Numbered from the stretch's first letter, positions 26,108 to 33,715 are shown. The stretch: DNA of 43,582 nucleotides from Curtobacterium sp. MCBA15_008 (GCF_001865065.1 NZ_MJGN01000034.1:13651-57232), one strand, 5' to 3'. Translations and numbers: made by a program. The notes: generated from the sequence alone by a model not told the origin.

Positions 26108-26823
26108 CCCTCGAACTCGACCTCGTCGGCATCGGCGAAGAGCCCGGCGCCGCACTGCCCGTCGTCTCCGCCGTCGCCGCCCCCGGACGCCCGGGCGTGA
26201 TCGCCGTCGAGACGGAGCAGGCTCCCGTCCTCGCCTCCCTCGTCGCCGGAGGCCGCATGCAGCCCGACACCGGGCGGGTCCTGCTCGACGGCCACGACGA
26301 CCCCGCCGGTGTCCGGCGGGCGCTCGCGCTCGTGGACACCCCCGGCGTCGCCGAACCGTTCCCGGTGATGACGCTCAAGCAGATCGTCCGCGAAGAACTC
26401 GCGTACGCCGCGCAGCGTCCCTCCCGCCAGCACGTCGACACGGTGCTCGACGAGCTCGGCCTGCAGCACTTCGCCGACACCCACGTGCAGCGGGTCCCGA
26501 CCGACGTGCGCGTCCGGCTGCTCGTCGAGCTCGCCCTGCTGCGCGACGGCGTGACCGGGCTCGTGCTCACCTCGCCCGAGCGGCACGGCGGGGCCGTCGA
26601 GGGGTGGTTCGCCGTCGTCCGCGACGTCGCCCGCCGCGGCGTGACCGTCGTGCTGGTGACCTCGAAGGCCGCTGCGGCGACCGTCGAGACCCTGCTCGAC
26701 ACCGTCGGCGTGCCCGACGCCACCACCCAGACCGAGGGCCCCGAGGACGCGACCCGACCCGCCGGAGACGACCCGCGCCTCCAGTCCGACACCCACACCC
26801 TGCCCACGGAGGCGACCGCGTGA
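26104..26823 (+). CDS. Degenerate ABC-ATPase homologue lacking all nucleotide-binding motifs
   Basis: This 239-residue protein aligns by eye with ABC-transporter ATPases along its whole length: a PGVIAVETEQAPVLASLVAGG stretch (31-50) stands where PGE...GPNGAGKST belongs, then QPDTGRVLLDGHDD (53-66), a helical subdomain, VPTDVRVRLLVELALLRD (131-148) in place of LSGGMRQRLALARAL, GLVLTSPERHG (152-162) for the Walker B/D-loop, and VTVVLVTSK (180-188) for the H-loop. Walker A Lys, signature Ser/Gly, Walker B Asp-Glu and H-loop His are all gone, so it should not hydrolyse ATP. The frame is intact and translationally coupled on both sides, so it is maintained. It may be a structural or regulatory subunit for the YhgE/Pip permease. 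The C-terminal tail carries a family-B repeat arm. Confidence 0.85.
   Translation: MTLELDLVGIGEEPGAALPVVSAVAAPGRPGVIAVETEQAPVLASLVAGGRMQPDTGRVLLDGHDDPAGVRRALALVDTPGVAEPFPVMTLKQIVREELAYAAQRPSRQHVDTVLDELGLQHFADTHVQRVPTDVRVRLLVELALLRDGVTGLVLTSPERHGGAVEGWFAVVRDVARRGVTVVLVTSKAAAATVETLLDTVGVPDATTQTEGPEDATRPAGDDPRLQSDTHTLPTEATA
26773..26788. repeat. Family-B half-site inside a coding region (B5)
   Basis: CCGCGCCTCCAGTCCG is the right arm of the family-B palindrome. It lies in frame near the end of the pseudo-ATPase gene and encodes the PRLQS part of its tail. No matching left arm is found nearby. Confidence 0.75.
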
Positions 26824-28889
26824 CCACCACCTCGCTCGTCCGCGCCGAACTGGCGCGACTCACCGCGACCCCGCTCGCACGACTCGCGTTCATCGCGCTC
26901 ATGGTCGTGCCGCTGCTCTACGGCGGCGCCTACCTCTGGGCCAACCGCGACCCCTACGCGAAGCTCGACCAGGTCCCCGCGGCGATCGTCGACCAGGACG
27001 CCGGCGCGACCCTCGACGGCGACCACGTCGACTACGGCAAGGACGTCACGAAGGAGGCCATCGACGGCGCCGACTTCAAGTGGACGAAGACCACCGCGGC
27101 CGACGCGCGTTCCGGCGTGCGGAACGGCACCTACGACTTCGTCGTGACGATCCCGCACGACTTCTCCGAGTCCCTGGTGTCGGCGCAGTCCGACGACCCG
27201 AAGCGCGCGAAGCTCGTGATGACGACGGCGGACACGAACTCCTACCTAGCGTCGACCATCGCCGAGCAGGCCGGCAAGACGATGCGCACCGCGGTCGCCG
27301 AGCGGGTCGGCAAGCAGGCGGCGAAGACCCTGCTCGTCGGGCTCGCCGACGTCCGCGACAGCCTCGGCGACGCCGTCGACGGAGCCGGGCAGCTCGCGAC
27401 CGGGGCGTCCGACGCCGCGACCGGGGCGGCGACGCTCGCGGACGGCACCGGCAAGCTGTCCGACGGCGCGTCCGAGCTCGCGAAGGGCACGGCGCAGCTG
27501 CCCGCGCAGACGACCAAGCTCGACGCCGGTGCGCAGCAGGTCGCCTCCGGCGCGGCCACCCTGTCGTCCGGGCTCGCGACCGCGAAGCAGCAGACCGCGA
27601 CGCTGCCTGCCGACACGACGAAGCTGAACGCCGGTGCGCAGAAGGTCGCCGCCGGCAACAAGCAGCTGGCCGACACGGTCGACGCCGCGAGCGACGATGT
27701 CGACGCACTGCAGCCGGTCGACGCCGACACCGTCCTCGCCCAGATCCAGGCGAACCTGCCCGAGGGCGTCACCCTGACCGACGAACAGACCGCCGCCATC
27801 ACGAAGGCCGTCTCCGACGTCAACAGCGCCGGTGCGCAGGCGAAGACCACGTACGAGACCACCAAGTCCTCGGTCGACCAGCTGCGCGACGGCTCCGCCC
27901 AGGTGGCCGCGGGCACCGCCGCGCTCGCCAAGGCCGCGCCGACCCTGAGCTCCGGCATCTCGTCGGCCGCGACGGGGGCGTCCGAGCTCTCCGCCGGCTC
28001 CGGCAAGGTCGCCTCCGGCACCGCGGCACTCGCGAAGGCCGCGCCGACCCTGTCGTCCGGTGCGTCGGCGCTCGCCACGGGTGCCGCGTCCGCCGACAAG
28101 GGCGCGGACTCGCTCGCGTCCGGCCTGACGAAGCTGCAGACCGGGTCCTCCGAGCTCGCGTCGAAGCTCGATGACGGGCGCACGAAGATCCCGGCGTCGA
28201 CCGCCTCGCAGCGGAACGACCAGGCGTCGGTCATCTCCGACCCGGTGAAGGTCGGGACGGACGACGTCGCCAAGGCCTCGAACTACGGTGCCGGCCTCGC
28301 GCCGTTCTTCATCTCGCTCGCCGCGTGGATCGGCATGTACGCGCTGTTCCTCATCCTCAAGCCGATCTCGAAGCGGGCCATCACCGCGGTGCGGAAGCCC
28401 CTCGCCGTCGTGTTCGGCGGGTGGCTGACGCCCGCGCTGCTCGGGGTCGTGCAGATGGTGGCGCTGTTCTTCATCGTGCGGTTCGCGCTCGACCTGGACG
28501 TCGTGCACGCCGGCGCCACGATCGGCATCATGGTGCTGGCCTCGGCGACCTTCGCGGCGATCATCATGGCGCTCAACGTGCTGCTCGGGTCCGTGGGGCA
28601 GTTCCTCGGCCTGGTGCTCATGCTCGTGCAGCTCGTGACCGCCGGCGGGACGTTCCCCTGGCAGACGCTGCCGGGGCCGTTGGCCGCGCTGCACTTCGCG
28701 CTGCCGATGACGTACTCGGTCGACGCGATCCGGCAGACGATGTACGGCGGGAACCTCGGCGCGGCGTGGTCGGACGCGGGCGTGCTGCTGTGCTGGCTGC
28801 TCGGCGCGCTGCTCGTGTCGTTCGTGGTGACGGCGCGGCAGACCCGCTCGAGGACGCTGCGCGACCTGCGGCCGAGCCTGATCGGGTAG
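26820..28889 (+). CDS. YhgE/Pip-family ABC-2-type membrane protein
   Basis: This 689-residue protein has one N-terminal membrane helix (about 22-42), a large extracytoplasmic region of about 450 residues, and five to six C-terminal helices (from about 490) of ABC-2 permease type. The extracytoplasmic part is a long run of degenerate heptad/octad repeats (A--L--GA--L--G pattern) typical of YhgE/Pip proteins; GTAALAKAAPTLSSG occurs twice exactly. Relatives include phage infection protein Pip and ESX/YueB-type proteins; many actinobacterial copies are drug or lipid exporters under TetR control. The start is GTG, overlapping the previous stop (GTGA). Family certain, cargo unknown. Confidence 0.92.
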   Translation: MTTTSLVRAELARLTATPLARLAFIALMVVPLLYGGAYLWANRDPYAKLDQVPAAIVDQDAGATLDGDHVDYGKDVTKEAIDGADFKWTKTTAADARSGVRNGTYDFVVTIPHDFSESLVSAQSDDPKRAKLVMTTADTNSYLASTIAEQAGKTMRTAVAERVGKQAAKTLLVGLADVRDSLGDAVDGAGQLATGASDAATGAATLADGTGKLSDGASELAKGTAQLPAQTTKLDAGAQQVASGAATLSSGLATAKQQTATLPADTTKLNAGAQKVAAGNKQLADTVDAASDDVDALQPVDADTVLAQIQANLPEGVTLTDEQTAAITKAVSDVNSAGAQAKTTYETTKSSVDQLRDGSAQVAAGTAALAKAAPTLSSGISSAATGASELSAGSGKVASGTAALAKAAPTLSSGASALATGAASADKGADSLASGLTKLQTGSSELASKLDDGRTKIPASTASQRNDQASVISDPVKVGTDDVAKASNYGAGLAPFFISLAAWIGMYALFLILKPISKRAITAVRKPLAVVFGGWLTPALLGVVQMVALFFIVRFALDLDVVHAGATIGIMVLASATFAAIIMALNVLLGSVGQFLGLVLMLVQLVTAGGTFPWQTLPGPLAALHFALPMTYSVDAIRQTMYGGNLGAAWSDAGVLLCWLLGALLVSFVVTARQTRSRTLRDLRPSLIG

Positions 28890-28940
28890 GGCGCGCCGCT
28901 CGGGCGCGCCGCGCGGGCGCGCCGCGCGGGCGCGCCGCGC
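28889..28940. repeat. Four tandem 13-bp GC-only repeats
   Basis: Unit GGGCGCGCCGCGC (first copy ends CTC) is repeated four times head to tail, starting in the last base of the YhgE/Pip stop codon. It is a short minisatellite with a GGCGCGCC dyad in every unit and could form alternate hairpins as a terminator. Confidence 0.85.
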
Positions 28941-28953
28941 GGGGGGTCTTCCG

Positions 28954-29012
28954 TCGAGGGAGCAGTAATCGTCGGTCTGCCACGGAGCACCCGACGATTT
29001 CTGCTCCCTCGA
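28954..29012. repeat. Family-A palindromic repeat, copy A3
   Basis: TCGAGGGAGCAG-T-AATCGTCG (28954-28974) pairs CGACGATTTCTGCTCCCTCGA (28992-29012) apart from the variable position. It is located between convergent gene ends. Confidence 0.88.
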
Positions 29013-29029
29013 TCGCTCGTGCCGAGCGG

Positions 29030-29833
29030 TCAGCGTTGCCGACGACCGAGCGGGACGTCCGCCATGCCGCCGCCGATGAACCGCATGTCCTCGTGAGCGA
29101 AGTCATCGCGCTCGTCGGGGCCGAGCACGGCCGACGCGTCGTCGAGCGGGCGGAAGCCGATCAGCTCCCCCGCGCCGAGGTCCGCGGGAGAGCCCGTGTT
29201 GTCCGAGACGGCCCAGACCACGTGGTGCCCGGGCTCCGTCAGCTTCGTGGTCGCGAGGACCAACCGGGCGAGGTCGTCGGGCGACGACCACAGCAGCAGC
29301 GCCCGTCGCGATGACGGTCGCTCGCCGAACGCCCCGATCCGTGCCGAGATGATCGACATGTCGTGCCGGTCGGCGAACAGACTGCCGAGCAGTTCCATGG
29401 CGGCCTTCGTGACGCCGTAGTACGTGTCAGGTCGGGGAAGCCGATCCCCCGGCACGCGCTCGTCGCCGTCGGTCGGCTCGGGCACCCTCCCGACCGCGTG
29501 CACCGAGCTGGCCTGGACGACGCGTCGGACGCCGGCGACCGCGGCCCGCTCGAGCACGTTCTTGGTGCCCGTCATGTTCGCTGCCACGAGGGCGTCCCAC
29601 TCGTCCTCCGTCGGGATGCCGGCGAGGTGCACCACCGTGTCGACCCCGATGAGGGCGTTGTCCAACGCGCCCGGGTCGTTCACGGACCCGATGACGAGGC
29701 GCTCGCCCGGGGAAACCCGTTCGGCCGGCTCGTGTTCGTCGAGGAGGACCAGGTCGTGTCCGGCTGCGAGGAGCCGCGGCCGCAGTGCCGATCCGATCCG
29801 TCCCGCAGCTCCGGTGATGAGGAGGGTCGTCAT
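29030..29833 (-). CDS. NAD-dependent epimerase/dehydratase, uronate-dehydrogenase-like
   Basis: This 267-residue extended SDR has the NAD motif TGAAGRIG (7-14), catalytic Ser at 110 in the ASSVHAVG segment, and Y139/K143 in YYGVTK. The short C-terminal half and the WSSPDDLARLVL segment resemble bacterial uronate dehydrogenase (oxidation of glucuronate or galacturonate to the lactone) more than UDP-glucose 4-epimerase. That specificity call is from memory of the family and is not proven. The ATG at 29833 is the natural start. It lies 10 bases downstream of the DUF559 gene, so both may share one transcript, and repeat A3 follows its stop. Confidence 0.86.
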   Translation of the reverse strand: MTTLLITGAAGRIGSALRPRLLAAGHDLVLLDEHEPAERVSPGERLVIGSVNDPGALDNALIGVDTVVHLAGIPTEDEWDALVAANMTGTKNVLERAAVAGVRRVVQASSVHAVGRVPEPTDGDERVPGDRLPRPDTYYGVTKAAMELLGSLFADRHDMSIISARIGAFGERPSSRRALLLWSSPDDLARLVLATTKLTEPGHHVVWAVSDNTGSPADLGAGELIGFRPLDDASAVLGPDERDDFAHEDMRFIGGGMADVPLGRRQR

Positions 29834-29843
29834 GCGGCGGACG

Positions 29844-30743
29844 TTACCCGCGCCCCCGCAGGAGCGTCCCGAGCTGCACGACCGGCTCATCGGCGTCGTC
29901 TGCCAGGTCGGACCTCGTCCACCGCAGCACCGTCCAACCGAGGCGGGCGCACTCGCGGTGGCGCCGGACGTCGAGCGCCCACTGGTGCGGGTCGGTCCGG
30001 TGGTGGTCCCCCTCGTACTCGATGATGATGCGCTCCGCCGGGTACGCCATGTCGACACGAGCCACGAAGCGGCCTCGCTCGTCGAGGATCTCGACCTGCA
30101 GGTGAGGCTCGGGGAGGCCCGAACGCACAATGCGCAGGCGCGCCCGCGTCTCCTGCGGCGACCCTGCGCCCCGACGCACGAGGGTGAGGGCGAGGCGCAG
30201 CAGACGTGCGCCGCGGCACCGTCCCCGTTGTGCGAGGGCGGCGTCGAGGTCCTCGATCGTCGTCCGGCATCGCGACTCGGTGACGATCGAGTCACCGAGG
30301 ACGACCAGGTCGTCGAGTCCGAGCAGCGTCCCGCACTCGACCCACGCCATCGCAGGTGTGCTCGCCGGTACGCCCCACCGGTCCGCGACCACCGCGTGCC
30401 TCGGATCGACGTGGTGGCCGACGACCCCGGTCCTCCTCGGCTGCGCGGCGGGGCGGCGACTGCTGATGTGGATCGGGCCGTCCTCGAACGCCCGGGGAAG
30501 GGGCAGTTCCCACAGTTCCACCGCGGTCGTGTGGCTGACGAACTGCCCGGGCAGGAGCACTGGCCGGAACGACCTGATCCGTCCGATGCCCTGCGGGGGA
30601 CGCGCTCGATGCCATCGGACCGACCTGGTCGGACGGATGAGATCCTGCCGGCGGAGTCGCTCGTCGGACACTCCGGCGCGACGGGCGGTCGCGACGTCGA
30701 ACGGCCGATGTCGGACGGTGGGCGGAAGTGCACGTGGACGCAT
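29844..30743 (-). CDS. DUF559 (Vsr-like endonuclease fold) protein with AbiEi-like N-terminus
   Basis: This 299-residue protein has an N-terminal region like the winged-helix part of AbiEi-type proteins (FDVATARRAGVSDERLRR, about 15-32) followed by a wall-of-helices linker. The C-terminal DUF559 domain is a PD-(D/E)xK-like nuclease fold with D231 (VARVDMAYP), E242/E244 (IEYEGDHH) and the RHRECARLGWTVLRWTRSDL end. Proteins with this layout are abundant as scattered paralogues in actinobacteria and their role is unclear; defence or DNA repair has been suggested by fold. The ATG at 30743 was chosen because the further upstream open frame runs through repeat A4. No partner toxin gene is adjacent. 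Confidence 0.86.
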   Translation of the reverse strand: MRPRALPPTVRHRPFDVATARRAGVSDERLRRQDLIRPTRSVRWHRARPPQGIGRIRSFRPVLLPGQFVSHTTAVELWELPLPRAFEDGPIHISSRRPAAQPRRTGVVGHHVDPRHAVVADRWGVPASTPAMAWVECGTLLGLDDLVVLGDSIVTESRCRTTIEDLDAALAQRGRCRGARLLRLALTLVRRGAGSPQETRARLRIVRSGLPEPHLQVEILDERGRFVARVDMAYPAERIIIEYEGDHHRTDPHQWALDVRRHRECARLGWTVLRWTRSDLADDADEPVVQLGTLLRGRG

Positions 30744-30841
30744 GCGATGACCCTCGCGCCGAAGCGGGCAGCCGCGCGGTCGACCGCCTGCTCTCGTGGA
30801 GAAGCTGTGCGCGCCATCCCTCTGTGGAGGAAGAGTGCTCC

Positions 30842-30904
30842 GGTCGAGGGAGCAGAAATCGTCGAGACGCCGGGCGGGACTCGACGATTCCTGCTCCCTC
30901 GACC
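30842..30904. repeat. Family-A palindromic repeat, copy A4
   Basis: This has the longest arms of the family, 24 bases each (30842-30865 and 30881-30904), with one mismatch at the variable base. It lies between the divergent starts of the DUF559 and LacI genes. Confidence 0.9.
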
Positions 30905-30991
30905 GCGCGGGCACCGCACGAGCACAGGCACCGCACGACCACGGGCACGAACCCGCCCCCGCTACGATCGACACGAGAACCACGGAGGTCG

Positions 30992-31990
30992 ATGCAGATC
31001 ATGGGAGCCGGCAAACCCGCGACCATCTACGACGTCGCCGCGCGCGCCGGGGTCTCGAAGTCCCTCGTCTCGCTCGTGCTGCAGCGGTCCCCCCGGGTGA
31101 GCCAGAAGCGCCGGGACGCCGTGCTCAAGGCGATCCAGGAGCTCGACTACCGGCCGAGCACCGCGGCCGTCTCACTCGCCGGCACGCGCTCCCGGACGAT
31201 CGGCGTGGTGCTCGACGACTTCCGGAACCAGTGGTTCGTCGACCTGCTGACCGGGCTCCGCGAAGCGCTGCAGGACCAGGGTCACCGGCTCGTCGTCGCC
31301 GACCGCTTCCTCAACACCGGGCTCGACGTCTCACCCGTCGAGGGCTTCCTGTCGATGCGCGTCGAGGGGCTCGTCATCGCCGGCGAGCCGGACACCGACC
31401 TGGCCGTTCCGGCGAGCACACCGCTCGTCATCGCGGGTGGGCGCGTCTCGATCCCCCGCGCCGACACCGTCGCCAACGACGACCGTGCCGGCGGGCGCAT
31501 GGCCGCGGAGCACCTGCTCGGGCTCGGACACGTCCGCCTCGGGTTCGTCGGAGCACGGTCGGCCGCATCGGCCGAACGACGCGCCGGCTTCGAGCAGCGC
31601 GTCGGCGAGGCGGCGGACGTCGCCGTGGTCGTCCTGCCCGGTGAACCCACGGAGGAGGCCGGGTCGACCGCGGTCGCCGAGCTGCTCGACGCGCACCCGG
31701 ACGTCACCGCGGTCTTCGCCGCGAACGACGTGATGGCGATCGGCGCCCTGTCTGAACTCGCCGCCCGCGGACTCCGCGTCCCCGAGGACGTCTCGGTGAT
31801 GGGCTACGACGACACCCCGTTGGCCGCGACGCGGTACGTGGGCCTGACGAGCATCGACGACCGCAGTGTCGAGATCGGTCGCGGCGCCGGCGAGCGGTTG
31901 CTCGCGCGGATCGCGGACCCGGGGCTCGCGGCGACCGAGGTGCTGGTCGAGCCACGGCTGGTCGCCCGGCGAACGACCGCCGCCCGCTGA
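30992..31990 (+). CDS. LacI-family transcriptional regulator
   Basis: This 332-residue repressor has the N-terminal LacI helix-turn-helix and hinge (TIYDVAARAGVSKSLVSLVL, about 11-30, then the RPSTAAVSLAG hinge) and a periplasmic-binding-protein-like sugar domain from about residue 60 (IGVVLDDFRNQWFVDLL; later VFAANDVMAIGAL and VMGYDDTPLA). Hinge and effector pocket look complete. Its target operon is not evident, as the downstream gene is a methyltransferase on the other strand. The ATG at 30992 follows GGAGG closely; a second ATG at 31001 is nine bases later. A TACGAT -10 lies at 30963-30968. Confidence 0.94.
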   Translation: MQIMGAGKPATIYDVAARAGVSKSLVSLVLQRSPRVSQKRRDAVLKAIQELDYRPSTAAVSLAGTRSRTIGVVLDDFRNQWFVDLLTGLREALQDQGHRLVVADRFLNTGLDVSPVEGFLSMRVEGLVIAGEPDTDLAVPASTPLVIAGGRVSIPRADTVANDDRAGGRMAAEHLLGLGHVRLGFVGARSAASAERRAGFEQRVGEAADVAVVVLPGEPTEEAGSTAVAELLDAHPDVTAVFAANDVMAIGALSELAARGLRVPEDVSVMGYDDTPLAATRYVGLTSIDDRSVEIGRGAGERLLARIADPGLAATEVLVEPRLVARRTTAAR

Positions 31991-32024
31991 CGACTGCGGC
32001 CCGCGTCCGGCGTGACGCCGACCC

Positions 32025-32039
32025 GGCCTGGAGGCGCGG
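32025..32039. repeat. Family-B partial copy (B6)
   Basis: GGCCTGGAGGCGCGG matches the left arm of family B, in its CCTGGAGG variant as at 38457, just after the LacI gene. The right arm is missing, so this is a degraded or half copy. Confidence 0.65.
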
Positions 32040-32067
32040 CTCGCCCCCGCCCCGCACCGCCCCTGCA

Positions 32068-32157
32068 CGAAAGCGACAGTCCACCGCCGAACTCCGGCGG
32101 GCATCTGTCGCTCTGCCGCCTCGGACGCCGGCACCGACGTCGCGGGTGTCGCTTTCG
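32068..32157. repeat. Nested inverted repeat
   Basis: Outer arms CGAAAGCGACA (32068-32078) and TGTCGCTTTCG (32147-32157) are perfect complements 68 bases apart. The same left arm can also pair CTGTCGC at 32105-32111, giving a competing inner hairpin. It lies between convergent gene ends (LacI and SpoU), so termination is one possible role. Confidence 0.6.
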
Positions 32158-32240
32158 CGGACCGGACTCGGACCCGGACCCGGACCCGGACCGGACCGGA
32201 CCCCGCCCCGGACCGGACCCGGACCCCACCCGGCCCCGGC
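32158..32240. repeat. Low-complexity GGACC(C/G) tandem tract
   Basis: About 80 bases are built from irregular repeats of GGACCC and GGACCGGA. It holds no ORF on either strand worth reporting and runs up to the end of the SpoU methyltransferase gene. It looks like slippage-generated simple sequence. Confidence 0.8.
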
Positions 32241-32241
32241 C

Positions 32242-32883
32242 TCAGTCGCCCCCGAGGTCGGCGTGCTGGACGACCCAGCTGTGCATCACGATGGCCGCCG
32301 CCGCCGAGGCGTTGATGCTCCGCGTCGACCCGAACTGCGTGATCTCGAGGTGCCCGTCCGCACCGGCGACCGCTGCCTCCGTGAGACCAGGCCCCTCCTG
32401 CCCGAACAGGAACACGCACCGCTCCGGGATCGCCGCGGACTCGATGCGTTCGGCGCCCGGGGTGTTGTCGATCGCGATCACCGGTCGGTCGTCCTCGCGC
32501 ATGGCGGCGAGGAAGGCGTCGACGTCGGGGTGGTAGCGGACGTGCTGGTAGCGGTCGGTCACCATCGCGCCGCGCTTGTTCCACCGCCGACGCCCGATGA
32601 CGTGCACGGTGCCGGCCAGGAACGCGTTGGCGCTCCGCACGATCGACCCGATGTTGAGGTCGTGCTGCCAGTTCTCGATCGCCACGTCGAAGGCGTGCCG
32701 GCGGGTGTCGAGCTCGGCGACGATGGCCTCCATCGACCAGTACCGGAAGCGGTCGACCACGTTCCGGGTGTCCCCTGCGGCGAGGAGCTCCGGGTCGAGG
32801 CGGGGGTCGTCGGGCCACGGTTCGGGGTGCGGGCCGACCCCGTTCGTCGTGCGCTCGTGGGACGGCTCGGGCGCGGTGGTCAC
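32242..32883 (-). CDS. SpoU/TrmH-family RNA 2'-O-methyltransferase
   Basis: This 213-residue SPOUT-fold protein has the three TrmH motifs: motif 1 around HDLNIGSIVRSANAF, motif 2 in VFLFGQEGPGLT, and motif 3 in QFGSTRSINASAAAAI, which forms the knotted SAM site. It methylates a ribose 2'-OH in tRNA or rRNA; the exact nucleotide cannot be told. The start is GTG at 32883. TACGCT (32895-32890) lies six bases upstream on the minus strand and no Shine-Dalgarno is present, so it is probably leaderless. An upstream in-frame ATG (32952) would place the start before this promoter and is rejected. Confidence 0.93.
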   Translation of the reverse strand: MTTAPEPSHERTTNGVGPHPEPWPDDPRLDPELLAAGDTRNVVDRFRYWSMEAIVAELDTRRHAFDVAIENWQHDLNIGSIVRSANAFLAGTVHVIGRRRWNKRGAMVTDRYQHVRYHPDVDAFLAAMREDDRPVIAIDNTPGAERIESAAIPERCVFLFGQEGPGLTEAAVAGADGHLEITQFGSTRSINASAAAAIVMHSWVVQHADLGGD

Positions 32884-32889
32884 ACCCCC

Positions 32890-32895
32890 AGCGTA
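32890..32895 (-). promoter_or_regulatory. -10 box of the SpoU gene (leaderless start)
   Basis: TACGCT on the minus strand is followed by GGGGGT and then the GTG start codon. Confidence 0.5.
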
Positions 32896-32962
32896 CGGCT
32901 GGTGCGCGGCCCCCTGGCACCGAGCGAGGGAGCCCCGCACCCCTGCCCGCACGACGACCCCT

Positions 32963-33655
32963 TCAGCGGACGCGCGACTCGATCCCCGCGATGAGCACGT
33001 CGAGCCCGAGCGTGAAGCGGTCCTCGTAGGAGTGCGCCCCGAGGAGTTCCCCGACGAGCGCGTGCCGCTCCGGGCGCCCCGCCTCGGAGGACCCCCGGCC
33101 GACCTGCACCCCGGTGTGCCCGACCACGAAGTCGTAGACGACGAAGAACGCGTACATCGCCTCGGCGTCGCTCAGTCCGGCGGAGCGGAGTGCTCCGACG
33201 ACCTTCGCGACGACGGCGTCGGACTCCGTCGAGACGAGCGCCCCACGGCGGCTGTGCGACTCGAGCACGAGGGGGTGGCGGAGCATGAGGTCGCGGAAGG
33301 TGGTCGCGAAGACCCGGACCACGTCGTGCCACTCGGACGGCCAGACGAACGTGGCGGTGAACTCGTCGACGGTGCGCCGCACGAGTTCGGCGTGCAGGTC
33401 GTCGAGGCCGCCGATCGTCCGGTGCACGGTCATCGGCGCGACGCCCAGCCGCGCTCCGAGGGCCCGGAACGACAACCGGTCGATGCCGTCCTCGTTCGCG
33501 ATCGAGGTCGCGGCGTCGATCACCTGCTCGCGGCTCAGCACGTTCGGGCGACCTCGGCGTCGGCGGGTACCCGGCTCGGTCACGGCACCCGCGACGGCGG
33601 CCGCGGCGGCCGCGGGTCGGGGCGTGGCGGTCGGGGTTCCGGGTTCGACGAGCAC
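32963..33655 (-). CDS. TetR-family transcriptional regulator
   Basis: This 230-residue protein has an Ala/Pro/Arg-rich leader (about 1-38), the TetR helix-turn-helix at about 42-85 (FRALGARLGVAPMTVHRTI), and a C-terminal domain of the TetR class with RHPLVLESHSRRG and VVYDFVVGHTGVQV segments. A GTG at 33655 preceded by AAGGAGG at ideal spacing (six bases) fixes the start; the open frame continues far upstream antisense to the next gene but is not used. Two palindromes lie just upstream. The divergent HAD phosphatase gene is a possible target, though no ligand can be guessed. Confidence 0.92.
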   Translation of the reverse strand: MLVEPGTPTATPRPAAAAAAVAGAVTEPGTRRRRGRPNVLSREQVIDAATSIANEDGIDRLSFRALGARLGVAPMTVHRTIGGLDDLHAELVRRTVDEFTATFVWPSEWHDVVRVFATTFRDLMLRHPLVLESHSRRGALVSTESDAVVAKVVGALRSAGLSDAEAMYAFFVVYDFVVGHTGVQVGRGSSEAGRPERHALVGELLGAHSYEDRFTLGLDVLIAGIESRVR

Positions 33656-33671
33656 GAGGCGCCTCCTTGAT

Positions 33672-33687
33672 TCGGTACGTGTCCCGA
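33672..33687. promoter_or_regulatory. Imperfect dyad upstream of the tetR gene
   Basis: TCGGTACGTGTCCCGA has TCGG/CCGA ends and a near-symmetrical centre. It lies between the ribosome-binding site of the TetR gene and its TAGGCT -10-like box (33696-33691), so it could be the autoregulatory operator. Confidence 0.45.
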
Positions 33688-33699
33688 AAAGCCTAGGGC

Positions 33700-33715
33700 A
33701 ATGCCGACCGGCATT
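33700..33715. promoter_or_regulatory. Perfect dyad upstream of the tetR gene
   Basis: AATGCCG (33700-33706) and CGGCATT (33709-33715) form a perfect inverted repeat with a 2-base spacer, at the -35 region of the TetR gene and within the divergent intergenic space. It is a candidate operator. Confidence 0.55.

Noticed and set aside
28889..28940. CRISPR-like or attachment site at the GC tandem repeats
   Set aside because: The units are 13 bases, contiguous and without spacers, and no integrase is nearby.
29844..30743. AbiE-type toxin-antitoxin system
   Set aside because: Only the AbiEi-like N-terminus is present, fused to DUF559, and no AbiEii nucleotidyltransferase toxin is next to it.
29424..31100. 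558-residue plus-strand frame over the DUF559 and uronate-dehydrogenase-like genes
   Set aside because: It is antisense to two recognised genes and contains repeat A4; it has no domain or ribosome-binding site.
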